Notes under the pieces: model-generated | Told to the model about the DNA's origin: nothing | The model's input: the letters and a program-made list of their open reading frames with translations, nothing else | Databases searched by the model: none | NCBI GenBank assembly: GCA_002492725.1 | Contig: DLAF01000020.1 | Location: 1 to 28,830, forward strand | Direction: 5' to 3' | Source of the DNA: Lachnospiraceae bacterium UBA7054 | GTDB lineage: Bacteria > Bacillota > Clostridia > Lachnospirales > Lachnospiraceae | DNA length: 28,830 bases | Shown here: piece by piece, positions 1 to 6,818 of the stretch | How the letters are laid out: the number at the start of each line of letters is the position of its first letter | Position numbering within the stretch: the first letter of the stretch is position 1 | Translations under genes and position numbers: made by a program

Positions 1-15
1 CCCATGGCGCGCAAA

Positions 16-48
16 CCAAAAAGAGAGCCACCCCTGCGGATGACTCTC
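16..48 (-). terminator. Rho-independent terminator closing the thrH operon
   Basis: On the minus strand GAGAGTCA (48-41) pairs with TGGCTCTC (30-23) to give an 8-bp stem including one G-U, with a 10-nt loop, followed by a run of T (22-18). It lies about 45 bp past the stop of the small gene ending at 93 and so closes that operon. Confidence 0.75.
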
Positions 49-63
49 CCAATATTCTTATTT

Positions 64-74
64 AGTTTACATAA
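64..74 (-). repeat. XerD-arm-like motif TTATGTAAACT (copy 1)
   Basis: Exact 11-mer TTATGTAAACT on the minus strand, between the stop of the small gene at 93 and its terminator. This copy lies outside any gene, so codon choice cannot explain it. It shares TTATGTAAACTA with the copy in the MATE pseudogene. Confidence 0.6.
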
Positions 75-92
75 CTCTCCTCTTTGGATTTC

Positions 93-395
93 TTATTCCT
101 CGACCGGCTTATATCTGTCGAATATCTTATCACCGCTGCAGACATGGCGGGAACCGTCCGCTTCCGTGATGATATAATCGCCCTCGCCGATAAACGTCTT
201 GCCGCGTTTATGAAGGATATAAGGGCAGACGATCGCACCGTTTTCCTTTTTTACCTGTACGAGGGAATCCGTGACATACCAGCCTCTGGTCACCACATCC
301 GTCCAGAGCTCAAAACCGTCCTCCATTCCCTTACCGACTTCATACTTTTCCACATTCGCCTCAAAAGACACGCGCACACATTTCATAAAGCTCAT
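93..395 (-). CDS. Small hypothetical protein, phage-like C-terminal motif
   Basis: About 100 residues, no signal peptide or membrane segment. I do not recognise a named family. The C-terminal half (GEGDYIITEADG, then DKIFDRY) resembles the GDYI...D.F...Y pattern of many small phage and prophage proteins of unknown role; this is a weak resemblance only. The chosen start reads MSFMKC. An AAAGGAG about 7 nt upstream fits it, while an AGGAGG about 10 nt upstream of the second Met (386) fits that one equally well. The gene follows the ThrH-type phosphatase by 18 bp and is followed by a terminator, so the two are probably co-transcribed. A functional link between them is not evident from sequence. 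Confidence 0.7.
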   Translation of the reverse strand: MSFMKCVRVSFEANVEKYEVGKGMEDGFELWTDVVTRGWYVTDSLVQVKKENGAIVCPYILHKRGKTFIGEGDYIITEADGSRHVCSGDKIFDRYKPVEE

Positions 396-413
396 ACCTC
401 CTCTCCTTTTCAA

Positions 414-1025
414 TCAATCCTGCATCGCTTTTTTGATGGCCTCCATCAACTCCCCGTAAGTTTCATATGCGGGAATATCCGGATGATCCTTCTTGATCTG
501 CTCCGTACTTTTAAACAAAAAACCGGCCTTTCCTGCCTGGATCATCCCCAGATCGTTATGGCTGTCCCCTGCGGCAATGGTATCATAACCGATGGACTGC
601 AGCGCCTTCACCGTGGCAAGCTTTGAGTCCTGTATCCGCATCCGAAACCCTGTGATCTCTCCATCCAAAGCCACCTCCAACGAATTGCAAAAAATCGTGG
701 GCCAACCCAGCTTCTCCATCAGAGGCCCCGCAAACTGTGTGAAGGTGTCGCTGATGATAATCACCTGCGTGATGCTTCTGAGTTCGTCAAGAAACTCTTT
801 TGCTCCCGGCAGCGGATCGATCTTTGCAATCGTCTCCTGAATCTGACGAAGCCCCAGACCGTGTTCTTTCAGGATGCCAAGCCGCCAGTTCATCAGCTTA
901 TCGTAATCCGGCTCGTCTCTGGTCGTCCTGGTCAGTTCCGGAATGCCGCTCTCCTTTGCAAAAGCAATCCAGATCTCCGGAACCAGAACGCCCTCCAAAT
1001 CCAGACAGACAATATTCATACTCAT
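414..1025 (-). CDS. thrH: ThrH-type HAD phosphatase (phosphoserine phosphatase / phosphoserine:homoserine phosphotransferase)
   Basis: HAD-superfamily protein of 203 residues, close in length to Pseudomonas ThrH. It begins CLDLEGVLVPEIWIAFA, where DLEG is the nucleophile motif I (DxEG variant). Motif II is IISDTF and motif III/IV is AAGDSHNDLGM. The TTRDEPDYDKLM segment is characteristic of ThrH. In the characterised Pseudomonas protein this family hydrolyses phosphoserine and can transfer the phosphate to homoserine, linking serine and threonine synthesis. The start is ATG at 1025 with GGAGGA 5 nt upstream. The gene heads a two-gene unit with the small hypothetical downstream. Plain phosphoserine phosphatase is the alternative call; in vivo activity cannot be told from sequence. 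Confidence 0.88.
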   Translation of the reverse strand: MSMNIVCLDLEGVLVPEIWIAFAKESGIPELTRTTRDEPDYDKLMNWRLGILKEHGLGLRQIQETIAKIDPLPGAKEFLDELRSITQVIIISDTFTQFAGPLMEKLGWPTIFCNSLEVALDGEITGFRMRIQDSKLATVKALQSIGYDTIAAGDSHNDLGMIQAGKAGFLFKSTEQIKKDHPDIPAYETYGELMEAIKKAMQD

Positions 1026-1172
1026 ATGATTCCTCCAAAAACTCTAAATTTAGGAAATAATGCTATGGCATCATTCCTTTCTTCCATTGTACTGTAAAAA
1101 TACCCTTGTCCGCAACCGAAAGTTTTTCTATCAGACATTGCAAAATCTCAAATCACTGCGGAGAATGCCGTT

Positions 1173-2150
1173 TTACATACTGCGCTTTACGATCAAAAGC
1201 TCCACGCTCATGACATCGTTCATCCTGCCGGTCTTGACAGCCTCCTCCGTTTCCACGCAGTCCGCAAGCGCCTTTCTTAACTCTGCTTCCTTAAATTTTG
1301 AGGCCTGCGACACATACTTTCTTGCGATAAAACCGGCAAGTCCTGTCTTCGCACCGATGGTATTCGCATCATACCCTTTATTCTTGAGCTCCTTGACCTG
1401 CAAAAGGAGGTTGAACTGCCTGGCGATCAGAAAAAGAATGCGCATGGGCGGCTCCTTTAAGGTCAAAAGATCATAGTAAAGCTCCATCGCCTGCCTCTGC
1501 CGCTTGTCCGCCACCGCCTCCACCATATCAAAGATCCGGCTGCCCACCTGCCTGACGCATATTTCTTCGATATCCTGCGCCGTGACGACATCCCGGTCCA
1601 TGCAGTAACAGACTAACTTCTCCACCTCACCCCGGATATTCTCCATATCCGTCCCGGTCTTTTCCAAAAAAAAGTCAAGATCCCTTTGTGTGATCCGCTT
1701 GCCGTCCCTGGCAAGCAGCTCCACCACCCAGCGCTTTAATGTGGCTTCATCGGGCGTCTTGCACTCGATGATACGCCCCTTTGCGCTCACCGCCTTGTAG
1801 AGCTTACTCCTCTTATCGATCTCCGGCTCCACGAACAGAAAGAAAGCAGTCGGAGAAGGCGCATCCAGATAGACGGCAAGCTCCTCGCCGCCCTTCTTAA
1901 AAAAGCCGCTGTTCTCGATCACAAGCACCCGTCTCTCCGCTAGAAAAGGCATGGTCTGTGCCAGATCAATTACTTCGCCGGGAACGATTCCCTTCCCCTC
2001 AAAACAGTGCAGATTCATGAGGTCGCCGTCCCCCATAAGGGCCTTTTTGATCCTGTCCCTGTACTGCCTGCGAAGATACGCCTCCTCCCCGCAAAGAAGG
2101 TAGACCTGTTTTAATTGTCCTGTTCGGATTTCTTCGTTCAACTTCTTCAT
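1173..2150 (-). CDS. holA: DNA polymerase III delta subunit (clamp loader)
   Basis: About 325 residues, normal for HolA. It opens the beta sliding-clamp ring within the clamp-loader complex. The N-terminal VYLLCGEEAYLRRQYRD is the HolA signature, followed by an AAA+-like fold without Walker motifs and a helical C-terminal collar domain (VRQVGSRIFDMVEAVADK, then ARQFNLLLQVKELK). I chose ATG at 2150 (MKKLNEE) by homology. An in-frame TTG at 2171 would add seven residues, and neither start has a good ribosome binding site. In Clostridia holA usually follows comEC directly. Here an AT-rich insert of about 1.3 kb separates them, which may explain the weak initiation region. The rpsT gene often found downstream of holA is not seen. 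Confidence 0.92.
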   Translation of the reverse strand: MKKLNEEIRTGQLKQVYLLCGEEAYLRRQYRDRIKKALMGDGDLMNLHCFEGKGIVPGEVIDLAQTMPFLAERRVLVIENSGFFKKGGEELAVYLDAPSPTAFFLFVEPEIDKRSKLYKAVSAKGRIIECKTPDEATLKRWVVELLARDGKRITQRDLDFFLEKTGTDMENIRGEVEKLVCYCMDRDVVTAQDIEEICVRQVGSRIFDMVEAVADKRQRQAMELYYDLLTLKEPPMRILFLIARQFNLLLQVKELKNKGYDANTIGAKTGLAGFIARKYVSQASKFKEAELRKALADCVETEEAVKTGRMNDVMSVELLIVKRSM

Positions 2151-2477
2151 ATTTATAGTATACTCTATCAAGAGCTGCTGCTCAATCTGATTTTTTAAAT
2201 AGGTTTCTTATACTGTTATCTTACTTCCATCCATAAATTCTATTTTGAATCTTCTTGCTCTAAAGACTGTTACCTTAATGACCACAAGCCAGGCCAATTC
2301 CAATACAAATGTTTTTATTTCCCCTTCTATAGCACTGCCAATCATCTGATTGTTCTCTGCTCCGCAACATATTTTCCACCTCAATTTTATTTTTGGTAAT
2401 ACCATTTATCACTTTAAAAGCAATAATAGTAAGTGCTTTCTTCCGCCTTTCATCTCCTTTTTCTTGGCAATGTAAGC
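2151..2477. other. AT-rich gap between HNH-operon terminator and holA; no convincing gene
   Basis: About 330 bp, visibly AT-richer than holA or comEC. On the minus strand overlapping reading frames stay open: one of 65 codons (2208-2405, ending FMDGSKITV, no ribosome binding site) and one that yields only a short peptide after a good ribosome binding site (listed separately). No domain is recognisable. I read it as the distal part of the insert, possibly containing gene remnants, that separates comEC from holA. Confidence 0.5.
2275..2370 (-). CDS. Possible 31-residue peptide ending CIGIGLACGH
   Basis: ATG at 2370 is preceded by GAGGTGG with 5-nt spacing, a reasonable ribosome binding site. 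The peptide starts MLRSREQSDDW and ends in a Gly/Cys-rich tail. It is unrecognised and could be chance. Its frame is open further upstream, but that extension would read through a strong terminator, so the short form is the only plausible one. Confidence 0.2.
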   Translation of the reverse strand: MLRSREQSDDWQCYRRGNKNICIGIGLACGH

Positions 2478-2512
2478 AAAAATAAAGCTCAGACGGTTTT
2501 ACCCATCCGAGC
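2478..2512 (-). terminator. Strong rho-independent terminator of the HNH module
   Basis: On the minus strand GCTCGGATGG (2512-2503) pairs over all 10 positions with CCGTCTGAGC (2496-2487), two of them G-U, around the loop GTAAAA. It is followed by TTTATTTTT. It lies about 40 bp past the stop of the small acidic gene and isolates the HNH module from holA. Confidence 0.85.
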
Positions 2513-2553
2513 CTGTTTACTGCACCGAAGCCATCAGTGCCATTCATAAATTT

Positions 2554-2739
2554 TTAATCATCATCCTCGTCAAACAGACTGCCGGATCCTCCCATTGTCA
2601 TATGAAGTTCTCCCGTGTCCATATCCATTGCCATGCCGCTTCCAAAGGACTGCATCAGATGCCCTTCGGAATCCATCATCATGTTATCCGACATTTTCAT
2701 GAGAAAATCTCCATCTTCCATATCAAATATGCTACTCAT
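2554..2739 (-). CDS. Small acidic Met-rich protein paired with HNH nuclease
   Basis: 61 residues, strongly acidic (ends LFDEDDD) and unusually rich in Met and Asp. It has an internal repeat-like pattern: DNMMMDSEGHLM is followed by SGMAMDMDTGELHM, suggesting two short beta-strand units. It has no signal peptide or membrane segment. The ATG at 2739 overlaps the stop of the HNH gene by 8 nt and has GGAGGT 5 nt upstream, so the two are almost certainly translated together. I recall similar small proteins beside this kind of HNH gene in Lachnospiraceae, but no function. An acidic partner could be a DNA-mimic or an inhibitor of the nuclease; that is inference only. Confidence 0.75.
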   Translation of the reverse strand: MSSIFDMEDGDFLMKMSDNMMMDSEGHLMQSFGSGMAMDMDTGELHMTMGGSGSLFDEDDD

Positions 2740-3082
2740 ATCCTACCTCCAATTCTACAATCCTGTAACCGAAATCTTCTGCTTTACGCACCTGATACAG
2801 GCTGTCGTCAATCCAAAATGTAATCCTGTCCCCTGCCTCGTCATTAGTTGCAATGTTTGTGCAGAGCAGATTGCCGACTGCATTACTGCCGCCAAACGCT
2901 CTCGGCAGTATGTGGTGTAGATTCCAGCCGCAGTAAATCCTCTCGCTGTTTTCGTAAATATAGAAATCAGTATTTCCATATCCGTCCCTGCACATCAGGT
3001 TTCCGTGGAAGTCCTCCGCATACAAGGCAGAGCCATAACACATCTCCCACAGTTTCAAAGCGTTTTTCCTGCATATTTTCAT
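2732..3082 (-). CDS. Stand-alone HNH nuclease domain protein
   Basis: 116 residues, essentially one HNH nuclease domain. The core motif is WNLHHILPRAFGG (His-His pair, about residues 55-67), followed by NAVGNLLCTNIATNDEAGD, the usual Asn and second metal-site segment of HNH proteins. It has no specificity, zinc-ribbon or homing-endonuclease repeat domain, so it is much smaller than IscB, Cas9 or McrA-type HNH proteins. The start MKICRKN (ATG 3082) has GGAGGT with 8-nt spacing. An upstream in-frame ATG (3127) lies inside a hairpin and is less likely. It is followed by a coupled small acidic gene and a terminator, and preceded by about 400 bp of structured non-coding DNA. The module sits between comEC and holA, which are normally adjacent, so it looks acquired. 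Confidence 0.8.
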   Translation of the reverse strand: MKICRKNALKLWEMCYGSALYAEDFHGNLMCRDGYGNTDFYIYENSERIYCGWNLHHILPRAFGGSNAVGNLLCTNIATNDEAGDRITFWIDDSLYQVRKAEDFGYRIVELEVGYE

Positions 3083-3100
3083 TTCCCAGCACCTCCTAAC

Positions 3101-3153
3101 CTGACCAAAATATAAGCCCATACACACTATGTATGCACAGGCTCACTGGTCAG
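3101..3153. repeat. Two-part inverted repeat abutting the HNH ribosome binding site
   Basis: The outer arms are CTGACCA (3101-3107) and TGGTCAG (3147-3153). Inside, 3115-3127 and 3131-3143 can pair over 13 positions (several G-U on the minus strand) with a 3-nt loop. On the minus strand the outer right arm ends 4 nt before the AGGAGGT that starts HNH translation, so the fold could affect translation or mark an element end. Confidence 0.65.
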
Positions 3154-3160
3154 ATATTGG

Positions 3161-3224
3161 GCTTTACACACATAGCAACTTAGATATATGCTTGCATATA
3201 TCTAAGTAAATTATGGTGTAAAGC
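3161..3224. repeat. Nested palindrome with perfect 14-bp arms
   Basis: Outer arms GCTTTACAC (3161-3169) and GTGTAAAGC (3216-3224) are perfect complements. CATA (3171-3174) pairs with TATG (3212-3215). The inner arms ACTTAGATATATGC (3178-3191) and GCATATATCTAAGT (3194-3207) are perfect over 14 bp with only TT between them. No T-tract follows in either direction, so it is not a standard terminator. Confidence 0.8.
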
Positions 3225-3499
3225 TGGGAAACAATAATTTACGCACCGGAGGTTTATCATTACTATCTCAAAGAATCACCCATGATCTCTGTCCTTTGAT
3301 AGTTTCCAGGGTTTACATATACGCTATACACTGCCAAGCTCTCTGACAATTTCAATGTATGCCACAGCTTTCAATTACAGCATGGTCTGTAAATCAAGCC
3401 ATTTCAGTACATTTAAAAACTGCACTTATACAATGTATTTACTTTATAAATTTATCACATAAACAAATTTTTGACAAGTATTAGTTTAGTTTGACAATA

Positions 3500-5818
3500 T
3501 CAGACATAAGTATCTATGCACACCTTCTCCCCTCTCACCTTAACCGTCACCGCACCGCTCACGGGCGTCTGATAAATCCGGCAGCCCTGTTCAGCAAGTC
3601 GCTTAAGCGTCTCCCTGTGGGGATGCCCGTAAGAATTGTCATGGCCCGCGGAGACAAACGCAATCTGCGGCCTTACCGACGTAAGCAGCGCCTCCTTTGT
3701 GGAATTTTTCGAGCCGTGATGGGCCGCCTTTAACAGCGTAATGTGCTGCGGCAGGCACGAATCGCCGGCGGCTCTCATGCGGGCCAGCTTCTGTGTCACA
3801 AGCTCCTCCCCCTCCCCCTCCAAATCCCCCGTAAAAAGAGCGGTAAAATTTTCATAAGTCAAAAAAAGCACGGTAGATCCCGCATTTGCATCTTGATTTA
3901 CATAATTTTCACTCGGATGCAAGCAGGTTAACATAAATTTCCCTTTTTTCAGCTGCTGTCCCGCATGAAGATACCCCACGGACACACCGGCATCCCGCGC
4001 CAGCTCCTCCAGCTCATGATAAGCTTCATTCCTGCACTCTTCCGCCACATCGGGCAGATACAGACAGCCAATCTCCATCCCGTTCTCCCCGTACCCTTCC
4101 AAAATTCCCGTGATTCCGTTGATGTGATCCGCGTCCGAATGGGTGACAAACACAGCGTCCAACCGCTTCACACCCCTGTACTTCAAAAATGGAACAATCT
4201 GATAAATCTCCACATCCTTCTTATCGGAACTGCCGCCATCAATCAGATAGTTTCCGCCCCGTCCGTCAGCCAGATAGAAGCAGTCGCCCTGCCCGATATC
4301 CAGCATGGTAATCTCAAACTGCTGCGGCAGGCGGCAGATCAGCAGAAATACCGCACAAAAAACCGCACCCCAAAAACATTTCTTTTTCCCTTTCCCTGCA
4401 AGAATTACCGCTGCCACCAAAAGCCCCAGGAAAGACACAAGCTGCCAATTTTCTGGTCGCCCCGTAATCCACTTTTTCCCCGGCAGTCCCGCACAAACCT
4501 CACAACATTTTTCATACAGGGTCAAAATCGCAATCCCCGGGCAAACCGTCACCCTTCCAAGGGGCAAAAATACTGCGGCCGCAGCCAGCGTCAAAACGCC
4601 GCTTGCCAGTACGATCCCCATGCAGGGAATCACCAGCAGATTCAGCAGGACAGAGTATGGCGGAAATTCATAATAGAAGTACAGATAGACGGGCAGGGTT
4701 GCCAGGGAAATCCAGGCTCCCGTAAACAACGCTTTCAGGCATTTTGGTTTTTCGGGAAAATGCACGGACACCGCCGGCAGAAAGCCGATGCCGCAAATGG
4801 CACCAAAGGAAAAAAGAAAGCCGCTGTGGAAAAGAGAAAGCGGCTGCTGCACCAGAATCAAAAGCGCCGCTGTCGTCATGGCGCAAAACAGATCATAGCT
4901 TCTCCCGATCAGGCCCGCCAAAAGCTTCATGGAAAACATGACCAGTGCCCGCACAACGGACACCCCCATCCCCGTCATGATACCGTAACAGTACATCAGC
5001 GCAATCGTCAGTATTATGTTAACCAATTTGGGGGCGTGCAGGCGCTCTAAGATTCTGTAGAACCCCATGCCGAGAAGCGTAAGATGCAGGCCGCTGATCG
5101 CCAGGATGTGCACGATGCCATTTTGCTGATACAACCCTTTGATCTCCTCGTCCAAAAATCCCTTTTCCCCCAAGAGCATCGCTCCCAAAACAGCCGCCTC
5201 CCGCTCGGGACAGCACGCCCGCAGAAGCAGGGAAAGATAGCGTCTGCACTGATACAATCCTTCCCGAAAGGCGTCCGCCGCACCGTCTTTGGCCAGCAGA
5301 TCGGCTTGCATCAGTCTGCCCTGCTGCCCCAGCATATGATAGTAATCCGCAGCGTCAAACTCTCCCGGGTTTGTGGCATGAGAAAAAGCAAAAAACTTCC
5401 CCTCCATCAGGACAAGGCTACCCATGGCAGGCTCCTCTCCCTCAGAATAGCACAGTACGCCCTCTATGCCTTCCGCCCCGGGAAGACACAGGCTTTCCCG
5501 ATTCTTTTTACAATACGTTCTGATCTGTTTTGCGGTATGCTCCCCGACACCCGGGGATTGATCCTTCTTTGAATGATTCAGAATCTGCATCAGGTTGTTC
5601 ACCTGATCTGATTTCAGGACAATGACCTGTCCCAAAGATAGCACCGATACTTCTTTCTCCTGTGAAAGCTTATGTTCCTTTCCCTCTACGACACCGAGGA
5701 TTGCCAGTCTCTCCCGATCCCATCGGCTGCAGTCCTTTTTCTTCTGCGGGATCAGAAAGCTTCCCAAAAGCAGCACCGCCACAAATGCCAGCCCAAGCAG
5801 GCACAGGGGTCTGCGCAT
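3500..5818 (-). CDS. comEC: ComEC/Rec2 DNA-uptake channel
   Basis: 772 residues, full length for the family: the inner-membrane channel that imports single-stranded DNA in natural transformation. Domains in order: an N-terminal membrane helix and DUF4131-type region (about 1-200); the Competence domain with many membrane segments (about 215-480), including HILAISGLHLTLLG near 235 and ALMYCYGIMTGMGVSVVRA; and a metallo-beta-lactamase-like domain (about 505-772), starting MLDIGQGDCFYL with metal-site motif THSDADHINGI near 558 and FTGDLEGEGE. ATG at 5818 is preceded by AAAGGAG 10 nt upstream. It is the last gene of a unit with comEA, a two-component system and a GerMN lipoprotein; the gap to that lipoprotein gene is 34 bp. 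All key motifs look intact, so it should be functional. Transformation itself has rarely been shown in this group. Confidence 0.95.
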   Translation of the reverse strand: MRRPLCLLGLAFVAVLLLGSFLIPQKKKDCSRWDRERLAILGVVEGKEHKLSQEKEVSVLSLGQVIVLKSDQVNNLMQILNHSKKDQSPGVGEHTAKQIRTYCKKNRESLCLPGAEGIEGVLCYSEGEEPAMGSLVLMEGKFFAFSHATNPGEFDAADYYHMLGQQGRLMQADLLAKDGAADAFREGLYQCRRYLSLLLRACCPEREAAVLGAMLLGEKGFLDEEIKGLYQQNGIVHILAISGLHLTLLGMGFYRILERLHAPKLVNIILTIALMYCYGIMTGMGVSVVRALVMFSMKLLAGLIGRSYDLFCAMTTAALLILVQQPLSLFHSGFLFSFGAICGIGFLPAVSVHFPEKPKCLKALFTGAWISLATLPVYLYFYYEFPPYSVLLNLLVIPCMGIVLASGVLTLAAAAVFLPLGRVTVCPGIAILTLYEKCCEVCAGLPGKKWITGRPENWQLVSFLGLLVAAVILAGKGKKKCFWGAVFCAVFLLICRLPQQFEITMLDIGQGDCFYLADGRGGNYLIDGGSSDKKDVEIYQIVPFLKYRGVKRLDAVFVTHSDADHINGITGILEGYGENGMEIGCLYLPDVAEECRNEAYHELEELARDAGVSVGYLHAGQQLKKGKFMLTCLHPSENYVNQDANAGSTVLFLTYENFTALFTGDLEGEGEELVTQKLARMRAAGDSCLPQHITLLKAAHHGSKNSTKEALLTSVRPQIAFVSAGHDNSYGHPHRETLKRLAEQGCRIYQTPVSGAVTVKVRGEKVCIDTYV

Positions 5819-5852
5819 ACTGCATCATCTCCTTTATTGCTTTTCATTGTTT

Positions 5853-6815
5853 TTATCTGGTTCCCGTAGACTCCAGCATATCCAGATTCCGTTCAAACAC
5901 ATTGTTTAAGCTCAGCTTCTCCCGATAGGAGATATTGGTCTCACCGTCTATGGATATCTGCACCTTATTCACGTTGGCCAATTCCGCCAGCGAATTTGCG
6001 ATGGAGTAGATTGTCACATCGGAGGTCACGTTGTAAGGCTGATTCAAAAAATCGCCGCTTAAGTTTACATAACATATCCCATCCTTCACCGTTACGCTGA
6101 TCACTTTGGTAGATGGATTGATGGTCGGATAGACTCCCTCAGACACCGGCCCTTCCACCAGCTTTTCCACCACCAGCTTCTCCAGGGAAATGTTGCTGTT
6201 GTACACCACGTTGCGACGGTTTTCCTCTACCAGATAATCTCCCGACTCATTGGCAAAATACAGGCGGAGATCCACCTTCTCATAAGCATTAATCTCGTTT
6301 CCGGCATTCTCGATAAAACTCTCATCGTTCATCACGCCAATGGCCACACCGGCCTGATCCACAAGCTGCTCTCCCTTCACCGTGAAAGCCACGCGCTCCA
6401 CCTGCTTCAGCTGAGTCACCGTGCGCACGATAGAGGCCCGCACCAATACCTCTCTTGCCCCCCGCAGATCCCGATAGCGTTCGTCAAAATCAAGCGTAAG
6501 CAGACCATTATCCAGGGTATGCCCAATCAGAGCAAATTCTTTGTCCAGCGGCGTCTCATACTCCAGCCGTTCCGAGATCACGGCCAACTGGCCTAAAAGT
6601 TCCTCCAAAAGAAGCGTCTCATCCGTCGTCTCACTTCGATACTCTTTGGAGACGATCTTAGTCTCATCATTGTTTACATAATATATCTGGTAAGCAATCC
6701 CCTTCTGTCCGTCTTCCCTTCCTGCACAAGCACAGCACAGGATGAGAACTGCCGTCATAAGAAGGCCCATCCAAAATATCTTTCTCTTTTTTTTCTCCGT
6801 AACCCCGTTTTTCAA
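5853..6815 (-). CDS. GerMN-domain lipoprotein
   Basis: 320 residues. The N-terminus has a basic stretch, a hydrophobic helix and a lipobox-like LILCCAC, so a lipid-anchored cell-surface protein is likely. Two GerMN domains follow (about 60-170 and 190-310), marked by pairs such as LLTLDFDERYRDLRG and CYVNLSGDFLN. GerMN proteins act in spore germination (GerM) or, as LpqB, beside the actinobacterial MtrAB system. The start is TTG at 6815 with AGAAGGG 9 nt upstream, overlapping the end of the kinase gene, so the two are tightly coupled. It contains two exact TTATGTAAAC motifs. By context it may be an accessory to the adjacent sensor kinase rather than a germination protein. Confidence 0.85.
   Translation of the reverse strand: MKNGVTEKKKRKIFWMGLLMTAVLILCCACAGREDGQKGIAYQIYYVNNDETKIVSKEYRSETTDETLLLEELLGQLAVISERLEYETPLDKEFALIGHTLDNGLLTLDFDERYRDLRGAREVLVRASIVRTVTQLKQVERVAFTVKGEQLVDQAGVAIGVMNDESFIENAGNEINAYEKVDLRLYFANESGDYLVEENRRNVVYNSNISLEKLVVEKLVEGPVSEGVYPTINPSTKVISVTVKDGICYVNLSGDFLNQPYNVTSDVTIYSIANSLAELANVNKVQISIDGETNISYREKLSLNNVFERNLDMLESTGTR
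6062..6072 (-). repeat. XerD-arm-like motif TTATGTAAACT (copy 2)
   Basis: Exact 11-mer on the minus strand inside the GerMN lipoprotein gene, read in frame as Cys-Tyr-Val-Asn. Confidence 0.55.
6672..6681 (-). repeat. XerD-arm-like motif TTATGTAAAC (copy 3)
   Basis: Exact 10-mer on the minus strand near the N-terminus of the GerMN gene, read as Tyr-Tyr-Val-Asn. The 6 bases upstream (GATATA) are also close to the central region of a Firmicute dif site, but the XerC-arm side is poor. Confidence 0.55.
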
Positions 6816-6818
6816 TCT

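Larger units (their letters stand above)
3083..3499 (-). other. Structured non-coding leader upstream of the HNH gene
   Basis: About 417 bp without a gene, AT-rich, between the comEC stop and the HNH start. Three inverted repeats are visible. One spans 3101-3153, with an outer CTGACCA/TGGTCAG stem around an inner 13-bp stem at 3115-3143. A nested one spans 3161-3224. A small one, TTACAG/CTGTAA, lies near 3374-3391. A minus-strand transcript through here would present these folds just before the HNH ribosome binding site. They could be a leader RNA, a non-coding RNA, or ends of a mobile element. I could not match a known RNA class. Confidence 0.5.

Noticed and set aside
2275..2547. A 90-codon minus-strand frame starting MNGTDGFGAVN
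   Set aside because: It runs straight through the strong terminator at 2478-2512, has no ribosome binding site at its start, and matches no family. Only the last 31 codons have a plausible start.
3083..3499. A HEARO/IscB-type omega RNA upstream of an HNH gene
   Set aside because: The arrangement is similar, but the protein is a minimal HNH domain far smaller than IscB, and I could not recognise the conserved RNA features.
3965..5050. A 361-codon plus-strand open frame
   Set aside because: It lies antisense to comEC, whose protein is clearly real. The product is His/Gln/Arg-rich without a domain, a typical shadow frame.
6660..6700. A complete dif site around the TTATGTAAAC at 6672-6681
   Set aside because: The XerD arm and most of the centre fit, but the XerC arm matches only about half of its positions, and the site lies in a GerMN coding region.
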